Assembly: GCF_003992595.1 (NCBI RefSeq)
Contig: NZ_RZNA01000040.1
Coordinates: forward strand, 331,603 to 395,602
DNA from: Flagellimonas oceanensis
GTDB taxonomy: Bacteria > Bacteroidota > Bacteroidia > Flavobacteriales > Flavobacteriaceae
Reading direction: 5' to 3'
Length of the DNA: 64,000 nt
In this document: positions 44,384 through 54,717 of the stretch, in pieces
Position numbering within the stretch: the stretch's first letter is position 1
Layout of the letters: every line of letters begins with the position of its first letter
Notes under the pieces: model-generated
The model's database searches: none
What the model saw: the letters and a program-made list of their open reading frames with translations, nothing else
What the model was told of the DNA's origin: nothing
Translations under genes and position numbers: made by a program

Positions 44384-45001
44384 ATGGATATTAAAATTAT
44401 TGGAATCGTCGGTGCTGCCGCGATATTGTGTTATCGACTTTACTCAGCCTATCAAAACTATGCCCGGCAGCGAAAAGAAAGGGCGACGGGGACGACTACA
44501 AATCGTTCCCGGAACATGAAAGGAACCATTGGCATACCGCAGAAGTATTCCCTGGACCTTCCCGTACATATGGAAAAGGTATACGATCTAAATGACACTG
44601 CGAACCTACAGCTTCTGAATGAAGAAAAAGAGCTTTACGCCATAGTTATCGATGAATCTGCAGGGGAATTTCAAACTGCACAGCGTAAGTATGGAGCTTA
44701 CCAAGATGGACTTTCCGTATTGGAAAACTATGAACAGATTCAGCTGGCATCGTTCAGACACGACATGAAGGTTATTTCGGAAGAAGAATTGTCCATAGGA
44801 ATCGTCAATGCCAATAACAGAGGGCTGCAATTTGATGCTCAAATAGCTGACATTCCCTTTCCTATATCTTACTACACGCTGTTCGTTGAAAAAAATGATG
44901 ACCTATACTTTTTGGTCGCTTGGACACCCATTGGCATGAAAAAAGAGAACTGTACAAATATCCTGAACCTATTAAGGTCCTTTCGTCCATATCAACAATA
45001 A
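44384..45001 (+). CDS. Hypothetical protein
   Basis: ORF with N-terminal TM segment. Confidence 0.6.
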   Translation: MDIKIIGIVGAAAILCYRLYSAYQNYARQRKERATGTTTNRSRNMKGTIGIPQKYSLDLPVHMEKVYDLNDTANLQLLNEEKELYAIVIDESAGEFQTAQRKYGAYQDGLSVLENYEQIQLASFRHDMKVISEEELSIGIVNANNRGLQFDAQIADIPFPISYYTLFVEKNDDLYFLVAWTPIGMKKENCTNILNLLRSFRPYQQ

Positions 45002-45025
45002 TCAAATACTAATATTAAATATAAA

Positions 45026-46351
45026 ATGAAGAATCAAATTTCAACCGCAATCATTCTTTTAGTAACGTTGAACTGGGGTGTATCCCAAAACACATCTCCC
45101 AATTTTTCCAATGAGGGCAGGGATTGGTTTATAAGCAAAACAACCGGTTCAGGTCAAATGGGGACAAAAGAGCGTCCCGCCAAAGATTTGGGTAACATTA
45201 TACATCATCTTAAACCCAATGATCGCATTCACATAGCAGAAGGGATTTATTTGAGCAAAGGTTCCAGTGGGGCCGATGAAATCAATGTGCCCGTTAAAAT
45301 TTACGGAGGTTACGATACGTCTTTTACTACGCGCGATCCCTGGGATGCCCACAAGACCATTTTTACGGGAACCAACGAGTATATGAAATCCACACAGCCA
45401 CGGATCTATATCCGCACTGATCAGCAACGGGAGAACAATGGGCAAAAGTCAACAGGGTCCGAGATTGTTGTGGACGGTATTATCGTGGACCATGGGCCGC
45501 GAAACCGTTATCATTTGGACAAGAATTTGGCAATAAGGAGAAAGGCAAGTCCTAAAACCCAACAGAACCCATCTCCCGAATCAGGAGGTATTGTTATTGT
45601 AGGTAGCAATTTCACTAACGTTGCTGTTCAAAATTGTGTGGTCATGAATACGGCACCGACCGAGGGAGCTATTTCCGTACGTGTTTTTAAAGGAGGACAA
45701 GGCATTATCCAGAACAATTTTTGCATCAACAACACTGGCTATGGCATCCAAGCCCGCACAGGTTATATGGGTTCGGACGAATCCCTATTGCCTAAATTTC
45801 AAATCAAGCACAATACCGTACTCTTTACTTGGAAACATGACCCCATTGCTTCTTACGGAGGGGATGCCCTCGCCATAGATCAAAATTTGGTGGCTTCGAT
45901 AGAAAACAATGCCTTAGGCTACGGACACATGGGTGGCTTGTACAATAAAGGAGCCAAAATCACTATGAAGAACAATCTGTTCACAGGTAACGGAAAATAC
46001 GATTATCGTGAAATCAATGATAAAATGGCTGTCGCCGACATATTGGACGAAGCAATGTATTTAGACCCAATGAGTGATGGAAACCAAGGTTTATTGATAA
46101 AGATTCCCGTGGCAGAACGTTGGGCAGAGATTTATGCTAGTAGACAAGAAATCAGTAGGGAAGAAGTGGATGCTGCTGTGACAGTACCCAATACAGGTGC
46201 CAATCAATTACGAAGTATTTTCGGCCTTAACCTTCAAGGTTCTGGAGTTGCGATGGATGCAGAAATATTTTTGCCTCTTATTACTATTGATGAAGCGCTA
46301 CCAGCCGGACGTTATCCTTGGGATGAAATGGGATGCAACATACCAAAATAG
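45026..46351 (+). CDS. Secreted right-handed beta-helix protein
   Basis: Signal peptide, DUF1565-like beta-helix repeats (NCVVMNTAPTEGAISVRVFKGG). Confidence 0.75.
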   Translation: MKNQISTAIILLVTLNWGVSQNTSPNFSNEGRDWFISKTTGSGQMGTKERPAKDLGNIIHHLKPNDRIHIAEGIYLSKGSSGADEINVPVKIYGGYDTSFTTRDPWDAHKTIFTGTNEYMKSTQPRIYIRTDQQRENNGQKSTGSEIVVDGIIVDHGPRNRYHLDKNLAIRRKASPKTQQNPSPESGGIVIVGSNFTNVAVQNCVVMNTAPTEGAISVRVFKGGQGIIQNNFCINNTGYGIQARTGYMGSDESLLPKFQIKHNTVLFTWKHDPIASYGGDALAIDQNLVASIENNALGYGHMGGLYNKGAKITMKNNLFTGNGKYDYREINDKMAVADILDEAMYLDPMSDGNQGLLIKIPVAERWAEIYASRQEISREEVDAAVTVPNTGANQLRSIFGLNLQGSGVAMDAEIFLPLITIDEALPAGRYPWDEMGCNIPK

Positions 46352-46370
46352 ATAGCCCTAAAAATTGTGA

Positions 46371-46404
46371 TAAAGGCCTTGTGTATAGCAACACAAGGCC
46401 TTTA
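46371..46404. terminator. Bidirectional intrinsic terminator
   Basis: TAAAGGCCTTGTG/CACAAGGCCTTTA stem between convergent genes. Confidence 0.75.
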
Positions 46405-46504
46405 TTTGTTTATGGAACAGTTTGTACTTCGCCGCGTACCAAACTTTGTGCTAAGCTATGCGATATCATACAATAAAACTCTCCTAAGAAACTTCTTATA
46501 TTGC

Positions 46505-49500
46505 TTATTCCTCTGTCTTTAGGTTGCTTAAATACTCGATGAGGTCGCGTAGTTCCCTTTTACTGATCATTTTACCCATCGCAGGCATTCCCGAAGGTAA
46601 ATTTCGCCTTGTTTGAATACGTGAGTGTGCTACTTCAAGCGGTTCGGCATCCGAAGTGCGCAGTACTAGGCTTCCTTCGTTCTCTTCCTCCAAAAGCCCT
46701 GTAACTTCCTGTCCGTTGGTCAATGTCAAGGCTACGCTTCCGTAACCTGGAGCTATTCGTTTGGAGGGTTCGATCAAAGCTTCCAATATTTGCTCCCGGG
46801 TCAACCTGTTGCCGATATCGTCCATGGGTGGACCTACTTGTCCGCCAGAGCCGTTCAATGCATGACAACGCACACATTGTGCCGTGGGGTTGCTTGTGAA
46901 CACGCTTTGTCCGTTCCACCAACTGCCGCCATACAAGGTTTCTGCATAAGCATCCGTACCATAGCCCTGATTGTTTAATGCGGCTAGCTCTTTTTTGACC
47001 ATTTCCGAGTCTTTGTTGGATGCAGCTTCCATTACATCGAGCATTACAGCTTCATCAATACCTCCGCGTGCAGCTTTTTGTAGGACTTCGGATAATACCA
47101 CTTCGCTTTTTTCCACGGGCATTTCTGCGAGGACTTGCAGTAAGGCTTGTTGTTCACCAACCCCACCTTTACTGAATATTGGATTTACCACGGCGGGCAA
47201 TTCCTCTTTTGTCAATGAAAGGTCGCCAATCAACGTCACGGCAGTTCGTCTAACCTGTGCATTTTCATCGTTCATCCCCATGCGCATTACCTGAGCTAAT
47301 TGATCGTAGTCTATACTGCCCAATGCATTCAGGGCCTCCGCTCTCGCTTCGGGAGAAGAGTTTGTGCGAAGGAGTTGTACCAATCGGTCTTCATGTCCTT
47401 TTAGTTGCAAGGCGGACAACAACTTCAATGCGCCTACAAGTACTTCTGGATTATCGTCAGCCAAAAAATCGGACATACTACCTGATACTTTGTCTTGTAT
47501 GGGTTCCAATGGTCTTTCTTTTTCTCCCAAATGATAGCCGTCCACGCGGTCCATTACAGATGGCGATGTCCACGTACTCAAAGCGGCCAAGGACTCACCT
47601 CGTAATTCGGAAGGAGCATCTTCATTCTTGGCATATGAAATCAAATTATCAAGTTGATTTTCGCCACCCACTCGAAGCGAAGCATTAATAACACGCCGCA
47701 TTAAGGGTTCGGAACTGAATTTTGGGTTTTCCAATAGTGCCGCCAAATCGCCAAGGGCTTCTTGAATCCCCTTATCATCATTAATGGCTCGTGCAGCTTC
47801 GGTAACAATGTATTCATCTGAATCCTTTAGAAACTGAGCTACTTCTGGGCGTTTCATTCGGCGTAAAGCCAAAACCGCAGCAATTTTCAGGGAACGATTA
47901 TCACTATTGGCCAATTCAACCAAAGGTTGGTAGGTTCCGATTCTGGATAGTGCCAAAACAGCAGCATGACGTAGATAGACATCTTCATCCGCATTTTCCA
48001 CTACCAGATCCAACAATGGTTGGACGGCATTTTCCGCTTCAATTCGTCCCAATGCCTGGGCAGCAAAAAACTGTACCCGAGGATTTTCGGAATCGAGTAA
48101 GGCTATCATTTTATCACTTCCTTCTGAATGATACACATCGCCAAGAACCTTTAAGCTTTGTGCTACAATTTCTGGGTCGTCATCATTTAAGAGCTCCACT
48201 AAGAGGTCAGCCTTATCGATATCATCGCCTGCTTGTTGACCAAGACCCCAAATGGCGTGGATACGAGCCAATTGATTCTCGTCTTCTTGAGCGACTTGTT
48301 TTAATTTGCGATGACCCCAGAAGGTGCTTTTTGCCAATTCAAACTGTGCTTTTTGGCGGATGCGCATATCCGGATAATGCAATAGGTCTACAAGTTTATC
48401 ATTGTCCAAATCAGAAAAATCAGTGGTCATCCATTTTTGGGTCTCTTTGCGTTCTTCGGCCAAATCGTTTTCCGAATCGGTAACATCCAGTTTCCAAACT
48501 CTTCCAGAGTTTTTGGTGTCCCATCCATTGATCCAATCGGCGAGGTAAAGGGCGCCATCAGGGCCAAACTTGATAGCTGTTGGCAAGATGCCACTCAACA
48601 TATCCACTTCGGATTTAAGTTCGAACGAAGCTCCTTTTGGTTTTAAATCGAAAGACCATATATGGGATAGGGCGGGGTCGCCCACAAATTCCACCAAAAA
48701 GAATTTATCTACCCAATCGGAACCCAAAGCGGTACCTGGGTTAAAAAGCATTCCTGTAGGCCCATTGTGGTAATTCATGATAGGAGGGATGATATGGGCC
48801 GCTTGACCTTCCCATCTGGGTAGGTATAGTTTTTCGTCCATCCAAACCTTGTACTCGTTGTTTTTTGGGTCGGTGTACTTTCCATATTGCCAATTGGAGC
48901 GCCATCCTGCATCCGAACCTTCAACAATATGTACAAGGCGTTCACTTTCTCCTCTGTGATCCCCATCATTATCGGAGGAAATGATATTACCGTATTTATC
49001 AAACACAAATTCATGGGTGTTTCGAAGTCCGTGGGCGAATACCTCAAAATCGGAACCATCAGGATTACTGCGTACAATCACACCTTGGTTAGAGTAAGGA
49101 TATCGATTTCCATCTTTGTCGGTAATATTGGCTCCAATATCGCCTATACCCCAGTAAAGTTTGCCATCTGGGCCCATTACGGCACCTGACATGCCGTGAC
49201 CGCCAAAACCAATATGGACGCCAAAACCGGTGGCCAAGGAAGTTTTGGCATCAAATACTTCATCGCCATTGGTATCTTCCATCAGCCACATATCAGGAGC
49301 AATTCCAACGAACAACTTTTCGCCATCAACCGCCAAAGCGTTGGCCACATCGCTTTCCTCGGAATTAAAATCGTGAACGACACGAGTCGCTTTCTCTGCA
49401 ACACCGTCATGGTCGGCATCTTCCAAGCGCCAAACTTCATCTTCTTCCACTGCTAAATCCATCCAATCGTGACTGCCATCATTATTGAGGTCTGGCAACC

Positions 49501-49909
49501 AAGAGTTTTCTTCACTTTTTTCAGGAGCGAAGGTTTCGTGCAGAAAGGCTTTTCTATCTGCGACGGTTTCAAAACTGTTGGATGCTGTCATCCAATCTCG
49601 ATAACCTCTAATATCGAATTCAGAGTTTTTTTGTCGGTTGGTACGGGTAAAAAAGATACGACCTTGTGCATCGATATCCATCGCGATGGGGTCGGGAGCA
49701 AGGGTGTCGGGAGCCCAGAGATTGAGTTGAAGCCCTTCCGCTAATTGTACAGAGCCTATATTTTCCGCTTCAGCAACCTCATTATTGAGATAAGCTGAGT
49801 CCAATTCGATAGTAATAGGGGTTTCGGTTGGTTTTGTTGGTTGTTTTTTACAGGAAACTATAATGAGCAATCCAAGCAACGTGATTGCAAACACAGGTTT
49901 TATGCGCAT
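46505..49909 (-). CDS. PVC-type heme-binding dehydrogenase with HEAT repeats and C-terminal cytochrome c
   Basis: Lipobox; GGHGMSGAVMGPDGKLYWGIGD; HEAT repeats; CVRCH heme motif. Confidence 0.88.
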   Translation of the reverse strand: MRIKPVFAITLLGLLIIVSCKKQPTKPTETPITIELDSAYLNNEVAEAENIGSVQLAEGLQLNLWAPDTLAPDPIAMDIDAQGRIFFTRTNRQKNSEFDIRGYRDWMTASNSFETVADRKAFLHETFAPEKSEENSWLPDLNNDGSHDWMDLAVEEDEVWRLEDADHDGVAEKATRVVHDFNSEESDVANALAVDGEKLFVGIAPDMWLMEDTNGDEVFDAKTSLATGFGVHIGFGGHGMSGAVMGPDGKLYWGIGDIGANITDKDGNRYPYSNQGVIVRSNPDGSDFEVFAHGLRNTHEFVFDKYGNIISSDNDGDHRGESERLVHIVEGSDAGWRSNWQYGKYTDPKNNEYKVWMDEKLYLPRWEGQAAHIIPPIMNYHNGPTGMLFNPGTALGSDWVDKFFLVEFVGDPALSHIWSFDLKPKGASFELKSEVDMLSGILPTAIKFGPDGALYLADWINGWDTKNSGRVWKLDVTDSENDLAEERKETQKWMTTDFSDLDNDKLVDLLHYPDMRIRQKAQFELAKSTFWGHRKLKQVAQEDENQLARIHAIWGLGQQAGDDIDKADLLVELLNDDDPEIVAQSLKVLGDVYHSEGSDKMIALLDSENPRVQFFAAQALGRIEAENAVQPLLDLVVENADEDVYLRHAAVLALSRIGTYQPLVELANSDNRSLKIAAVLALRRMKRPEVAQFLKDSDEYIVTEAARAINDDKGIQEALGDLAALLENPKFSSEPLMRRVINASLRVGGENQLDNLISYAKNEDAPSELRGESLAALSTWTSPSVMDRVDGYHLGEKERPLEPIQDKVSGSMSDFLADDNPEVLVGALKLLSALQLKGHEDRLVQLLRTNSSPEARAEALNALGSIDYDQLAQVMRMGMNDENAQVRRTAVTLIGDLSLTKEELPAVVNPIFSKGGVGEQQALLQVLAEMPVEKSEVVLSEVLQKAARGGIDEAVMLDVMEAASNKDSEMVKKELAALNNQGYGTDAYAETLYGGSWWNGQSVFTSNPTAQCVRCHALNGSGGQVGPPMDDIGNRLTREQILEALIEPSKRIAPGYGSVALTLTNGQEVTGLLEEENEGSLVLRTSDAEPLEVAHSRIQTRRNLPSGMPAMGKMISKRELRDLIEYLSNLKTEE

Positions 49910-50042
49910 CGTTTTTTATGGTTTGATTTAATTATGACGGAAAAGGTATAAAAAATGGGCAAACACCCTAGCATTGATTTGTTAGTATTTTGGTTTGGCT
50001 TGAAAACAACTTGCCTTAGAGATGTAAAAGAAACTAATGAGA

Positions 50043-50063
50043 AAAGCCCCAAAACGGGGCTTT
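50043..50063 (-). terminator. Intrinsic terminator of sulfatase gene
   Basis: AAAGCCCC/GGGGCTTT stem. Confidence 0.7.
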
Positions 50064-50084
50064 CCAAATGATGGTTATTTGTTG

Positions 50085-51812
50085 TTATTCCTCCTTCTTG
50101 GAACTTTCCCATTTTTCCACAATGGGTTCCAATATATCGTCTTCCACGCCCCATACCTTGCCTTCTTTGGCGAGTGGCATAAATTCATCAATATATTGCT
50201 GACTTATGGCTTCAGAATCGCCGTATTGTTCGCGTAGTGCATCAAGTTTTTGGTGCAAGTCTTTTTGAATATCGGCGTAGGCGGGGTCATCATAATAATT
50301 TTGCTGCTCCAATGGGTCTTTTTTTCTGTCGATAAGCTCCCAATAGTCCAAGTCGAAATAATAATGAATCAATTTGTAGTCCTTGGTAATAACGGCATAG
50401 TGCCTGTTCACATTATGTTCCGAAGGATGTTCGTAATAATGGTAATATACAGCATCTCTGTCCCAGTTCTCCATATCGCCCGTTAGCACGGGAACCAAGC
50501 TCTTTCCCTGCATGTCGCTAGGCTGTGGAGCTCCAGCAATATCTAGGAATGTTTGGGCAAAATCCAAGTTTTGGACCAGCTCATCCGATACACTCCCTGC
50601 CTTTACACGATTGGGCCAAGAAACCAACAATGGTGTTTTTAGGCTTTCGTCGTAGACAAATCTTTTATCGAACCAACCGTGCTCGCCCAAATAGAATCCT
50701 TGGTCGGAGGTATACACGATAATGGTATTCTCCATCATATTGTTGGCTTCCAAGTAATCCAAAACACGACCTACGTTTTCATCCACGGATTTGATGGTGC
50801 CCAAATAGTCTTGCATATATCGTTGATAGCGCCATTTGGCGATATCCTTATCCGTCATGTTGGGATATTGTTCTATAAAGTCTTCGGCAACTTTTTCGTA
50901 GGCGGCATCAAAATTGGCTCTTTGGATGGAATCCATTCGTTCCAAGGAGTTTTCAAACCTGCCCCTGTCAAAACCAATCACTTCTTCCAAGCCTAGTTGA
51001 TCCATAACTTCTGGATATAGTTTGCTATCGTTGGCCCAGCCCATATTACCGTCAATCTTCATTTGGGCAACTTTCGCAGCTGGCATACCTTCGTGGTCAT
51101 CGAACAAAGTGGCGGGCTCTTCAAATGTTTTTTGGGTGTATTCCTGCATGTGTCTTTCCGCCATAAACCAAGAACGGTGCGGTGCTTTGTGAAGGTACAT
51201 GAGCATAAAGGGTTTATCCTCTTGGCGCTCATTGTCCAGCCAGTCTAGGGTCATATCCGTAACAATGTCGGTCACGTAACCTTTGACGTTGATTTCCCCT
51301 TCATCTTTTGTGATAAAGTCAGGGTTGTAGTAAGCACCTTGTCCGGGTAAAATTTTAAACTGGTCAAATCCTTTAGGATTGTTTCCAAAATGCAATTTTC
51401 CGAACATAGCGGTTTGGTAGCCTGCTTTTTGAAGTAATTGCGGGAAAGTTACGTTGGTGGTATCAAAAGGGGATACATTGTCCACTTTACCGTTAACGTG
51501 AGAGTGTTTTCCAGTCAATATAGTGGCTCTGGAGGGTGCACAGATAGAGTTGGTAACACTTGCATTGGTAAATAACATCCCCATTTCCGCAATTCTATCA
51601 ATGTTCGGGGTTTCTATCAAACTGTTGTCATAAGCAGAAATCGCTTGGTATGCATGATCGTCTGACATAATGAAGACGATGTTGGGTCTTTGCGTTTCTT
51701 CCTCTTTGACCTCGGATTTACATCCTATTTGCAGGCTCAGACAGAAAGCGAAAAAAAAGAGGATTGGAATTTTTATTTTCAGGGTTTTTGGTCGGTTGAT
51801 TTTTAAAGACAT
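50085..51812 (-). CDS. Type I formylglycine-dependent sulfatase
   Basis: NIVFIMSDDHAYQAIS; SICAPSRATILTGKH (C-x-P-S-R). Confidence 0.95.
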   Translation of the reverse strand: MSLKINRPKTLKIKIPILFFFAFCLSLQIGCKSEVKEEETQRPNIVFIMSDDHAYQAISAYDNSLIETPNIDRIAEMGMLFTNASVTNSICAPSRATILTGKHSHVNGKVDNVSPFDTTNVTFPQLLQKAGYQTAMFGKLHFGNNPKGFDQFKILPGQGAYYNPDFITKDEGEINVKGYVTDIVTDMTLDWLDNERQEDKPFMLMYLHKAPHRSWFMAERHMQEYTQKTFEEPATLFDDHEGMPAAKVAQMKIDGNMGWANDSKLYPEVMDQLGLEEVIGFDRGRFENSLERMDSIQRANFDAAYEKVAEDFIEQYPNMTDKDIAKWRYQRYMQDYLGTIKSVDENVGRVLDYLEANNMMENTIIVYTSDQGFYLGEHGWFDKRFVYDESLKTPLLVSWPNRVKAGSVSDELVQNLDFAQTFLDIAGAPQPSDMQGKSLVPVLTGDMENWDRDAVYYHYYEHPSEHNVNRHYAVITKDYKLIHYYFDLDYWELIDRKKDPLEQQNYYDDPAYADIQKDLHQKLDALREQYGDSEAISQQYIDEFMPLAKEGKVWGVEDDILEPIVEKWESSKKEE

Positions 51813-52105
51813 ATTAGTTTGTTTAAGCTAATCACGTATTTTGGGTAAAAGATAGGCAATTCAACATTGTTTTATTGCGAATAACCCAAAATTTAAATGA
51901 TTGCTTTGGAAACTGGTGAATACACGGGCTGCGTTGCAATAAAGAAGATTCCTTTCCCAAGCTTATTTTTTAGAAAGTGTCATCAAAGCATTAGAAACGA
52001 TCCAGGTATAATCAGCGAAAGCTTTCTCTGATTTAACAGCAATTTCACTAAAAACAAAAAGCGTTTAACTATTTTTAAATAACATTGAACAATAAAAAGA
52101 AAAAC

Positions 52106-52333
52106 ATGAGAATCTCTGTAATGGACTGGATTGGTTTGACCACCCTGATTTTAGTAACGGTCACCATTTTTGCCGCGATGGACTTGGCCTTCAATTGGAT
52201 ATTTTATTTGACCGTATTGGGGCAGGTATTTCTAGTTATTACTGTTTATAGGGTCTTGAGGGACGATTACACCACCGAAAAGACCTTCAAGGATTTTTAT
52301 GAAGATAAACCCATGCCTGGAAATGACCCTTAA
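52106..52333 (+). CDS. Small hypothetical membrane protein
   Basis: TM-rich; ATG at 52106 (ORF-track TTG at 52085). Confidence 0.55.
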   Translation: MRISVMDWIGLTTLILVTVTIFAAMDLAFNWIFYLTVLGQVFLVITVYRVLRDDYTTEKTFKDFYEDKPMPGNDP

Positions 52334-52371
52334 AAAAATTCCCAGATGAACCGCATTTCCAATACAAACAA

Positions 52372-52397
52372 AAAGCCCGACATAATTGTCGGGCTTT
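52372..52397 (+). terminator. Intrinsic terminator
   Basis: AAAGCCCGACataattGTCGGGCTTT. Confidence 0.8.
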
Positions 52398-52541
52398 CTT
52401 TTGCGGAGGAAGAGGGTCTGGTTGAAATGGAAAAAATCCCATGTTTTTAGGCTCTTTCAATGGGTCAAAATTTTGGCACTACCGAAAGGGACACCTTTTT
52501 AACTATTTTTTAACATTTTAAGGCAAAAATAAGCCAAATCT

Positions 52542-53306
52542 CTACAAATCGTATCCTTTGGGTTTTGGATATTCCAATCCCAACTCCCTGTATAATGCTC
52601 TAACCTTTCTTAACCAGCTATATCGTGATTCCTTCCATGTTTTACTTTCTTCCATAATCTGTATTAGATCCTGTGAATGGGATGGACGTGAGCCGGAAAC
52701 CTTTCTAATTTCATCAAAGGCGATCAACAGCTCTGGTCGTTCAATAGGACTTGTTTCTTTGTCCAAATCAAAAATGGTTTGATATTCCTCTTTATTAAAT
52801 TTCTTTTGCTTGACTTCAAGATGGGTATATAGATTTGGTAACGGTATGGTATCGGTTATGAAGTCCAAATCGAAAATATCTTTTTTGGATGGTCTGTTAC
52901 TGGCACTCATCAATTTTAAAAGACCTACATCTTTGGCGGATAGCAGTTTGACGCCATCAATGATCTCTATGTCATCCAATCGTTGAAAATTCTGTAAAAC
53001 CTCAACTTTGATAAAGGCATCTTTCTGTTTTATAAAAAAACGCAGAAAAACAAATTGGTCATTTATTTTACAAGGATAATCGATGCCAGTCACATTATTA
53101 CCATAAAATTGGGTTGCTTCTTCGGCGATTTTCTTAAACCCATTTATGCCAATAATTTCATTTGTGAAAAGGTCAATATCAACTGAAACACGGTGTTTAT
53201 AGCGCAAAGCCAGATTGGTGCCTCCTCCCAAGGCAAATTTCTCTAGGGTTTTGAGTAGTTGTAGTTCTGTTATGGTTTTGGCAAGTGCAGGACTAACGGC
53301 ACTCAT
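52542..53306 (-). CDS. AbiEii/AbiGii-family nucleotidyltransferase toxin-like protein
   Basis: ALGGGTNLALRYKHRVSVDIDLF; ATGA overlap with preceding gene. Confidence 0.85.
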   Translation of the reverse strand: MSAVSPALAKTITELQLLKTLEKFALGGGTNLALRYKHRVSVDIDLFTNEIIGINGFKKIAEEATQFYGNNVTGIDYPCKINDQFVFLRFFIKQKDAFIKVEVLQNFQRLDDIEIIDGVKLLSAKDVGLLKLMSASNRPSKKDIFDLDFITDTIPLPNLYTHLEVKQKKFNKEEYQTIFDLDKETSPIERPELLIAFDEIRKVSGSRPSHSQDLIQIMEESKTWKESRYSWLRKVRALYRELGLEYPKPKGYDL

Positions 53307-53590
53307 AAAGCAAAGCGAGCGAAGGATTTGGCATGGTATCTTTTGGCAACCAATTCACAAACGGTGTTACTGATACGTTCTTTGGTGCTTCTTAGCGTTT
53401 GTAAAATCTCATTTTTAGAATATAGTTCTTCCAGACGCTCAATATCATCAATAAAAGTATCTTCGGTAGAGGCAAATAAAGCTCTGGGGATAATAAGGTT
53501 TTTATCCCTTTGAGGATTTAACCTGGTCATATCCACGTCCCAAAAAAGGTATTTTGGGAAAATAGCGGTTATATTTTGCCTTCTGTTCAT
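53303..53590 (-). CDS. Small AbiE-partner protein, DUF6922-like (putative antitoxin)
   Basis: Translationally coupled to the AbiEii-like gene; MNRRQNITAIFPKYLFWDVDMTRLNPQRDK; start likely 53590. Confidence 0.65.
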   Translation of the reverse strand: MNRRQNITAIFPKYLFWDVDMTRLNPQRDKNLIIPRALFASTEDTFIDDIERLEELYSKNEILQTLRSTKERISNTVCELVAKRYHAKSFARFAL

Positions 53591-53766
53591 GACGTAAAGG
53601 TACAAATCAATTTCTTATTTAACGTAAATCCATCAAATTCAGTGCCATGGTCATATTGTAAAATGAATTAATGAAACGATATGATGCGAAAAAATACGGT
53701 AATGATACGATGATTGAAAACTATCTTTGACAAATGTGTATTGAAAGAGGCAATAAACTTTGCTAC

Positions 53767-53840
53767 TTTCCACAAAGTGGAAATTCAAGATGTGTCATTG
53801 TCATGACAAATCTTGCTTTTGCTCCCGAAGGTTGCAAAAG
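53767..53840. other. Three consecutive intergenic hairpins (candidate structured element)
   Basis: TTTCCAC-aaa-GTGGAAA (53767-53783); CAAGATgTGTCAT-tgtc-ATGACAaATCTTG (53786-53815); CTTTTGC...GCAAAAG (53816-53840). Confidence 0.5.
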
Positions 53841-54039
53841 ATAAAGTAAAAAAGGAACAACTAAAGTCAATAAAACTAGGCTAGCCAATATTACAATCTC
53901 TCTTTTTTAGGTTGATGTACTTTCTATTGGTTTTTCCATTTTTGATTGGTGCAATGCCATACAGTTCCGAAAGTGCGTAAGAATTATCTTTGAATGGAAC
54001 AGTTTATTATTTTGGTTGGCACTATAAAGGGTTTTTATA

Positions 54040-54636
54040 ATGAAAGAAAGCGTTTATGTAATGGCAATGGAAATTGGAAGTGAATTTCCAGATGGAATTA
54101 CTTTTGATGAGTTAATAGAGAAAATCGAGAAAAAGTCGGGAAAAACAATATCAATCAATGCAAAGTATGGCCTTGTGGAATGGTTCGTGGAAGCATTTAC
54201 AACTGATGACCGTATTAGAGCAAGTTCACATAAGCCGTTTGAAACTTACCGTACTATGATTCCATCATATTTTAGAGATAAACGAGACTTTTACTTACCG
54301 GCATTTCAGGATTTTCAACGAGCAAAGTTTGTGCTGTCAGGAAAGACCTTTAAACAATACATAGATTATTTGGAGTTAAAAGAGTCAAGAGAGCAGGCTT
54401 TGAAAGCGAATAGGACAGCTAAAGTTTCCATATGGATTGCTATGATTACTTTACTTGCATCTACAATTATTCCATTGTTTTCAAAGCCAATCCCGCAGCC
54501 TCCCTTTGAAGTTGAGGTAATTGATGATAAGACACAAAACCAAGCTTTGGAACTAGAAATAAGAGCATTGAAGGAGGAATTACAAAGGGTCGAGACGCTA
54601 ATTCAAACTTATAAATCTGATACATTGAATGATTAA
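54040..54636 (+). CDS. Hypothetical protein with one TM and C-terminal coiled coil
   Basis: TM WIAMITLLASTIIPLF; heptad-like C-terminus. Confidence 0.65.
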   Translation: MKESVYVMAMEIGSEFPDGITFDELIEKIEKKSGKTISINAKYGLVEWFVEAFTTDDRIRASSHKPFETYRTMIPSYFRDKRDFYLPAFQDFQRAKFVLSGKTFKQYIDYLELKESREQALKANRTAKVSIWIAMITLLASTIIPLFSKPIPQPPFEVEVIDDKTQNQALELEIRALKEELQRVETLIQTYKSDTLND

Positions 54637-54717
54637 ATCTAAGATAAAGCGAACGAAACGAAGTGAAGTGTTGCAAGCCCAAATCTTACCGAAACTAATT
54701 TACTGAGCGAGGCAAAA

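Noticed and set aside
46790-49744. Several plus-strand ORFs of 60-177 aa
   Set aside because: Antisense to the 1134-aa HEAT/cytochrome gene; no motif or plausible start context.
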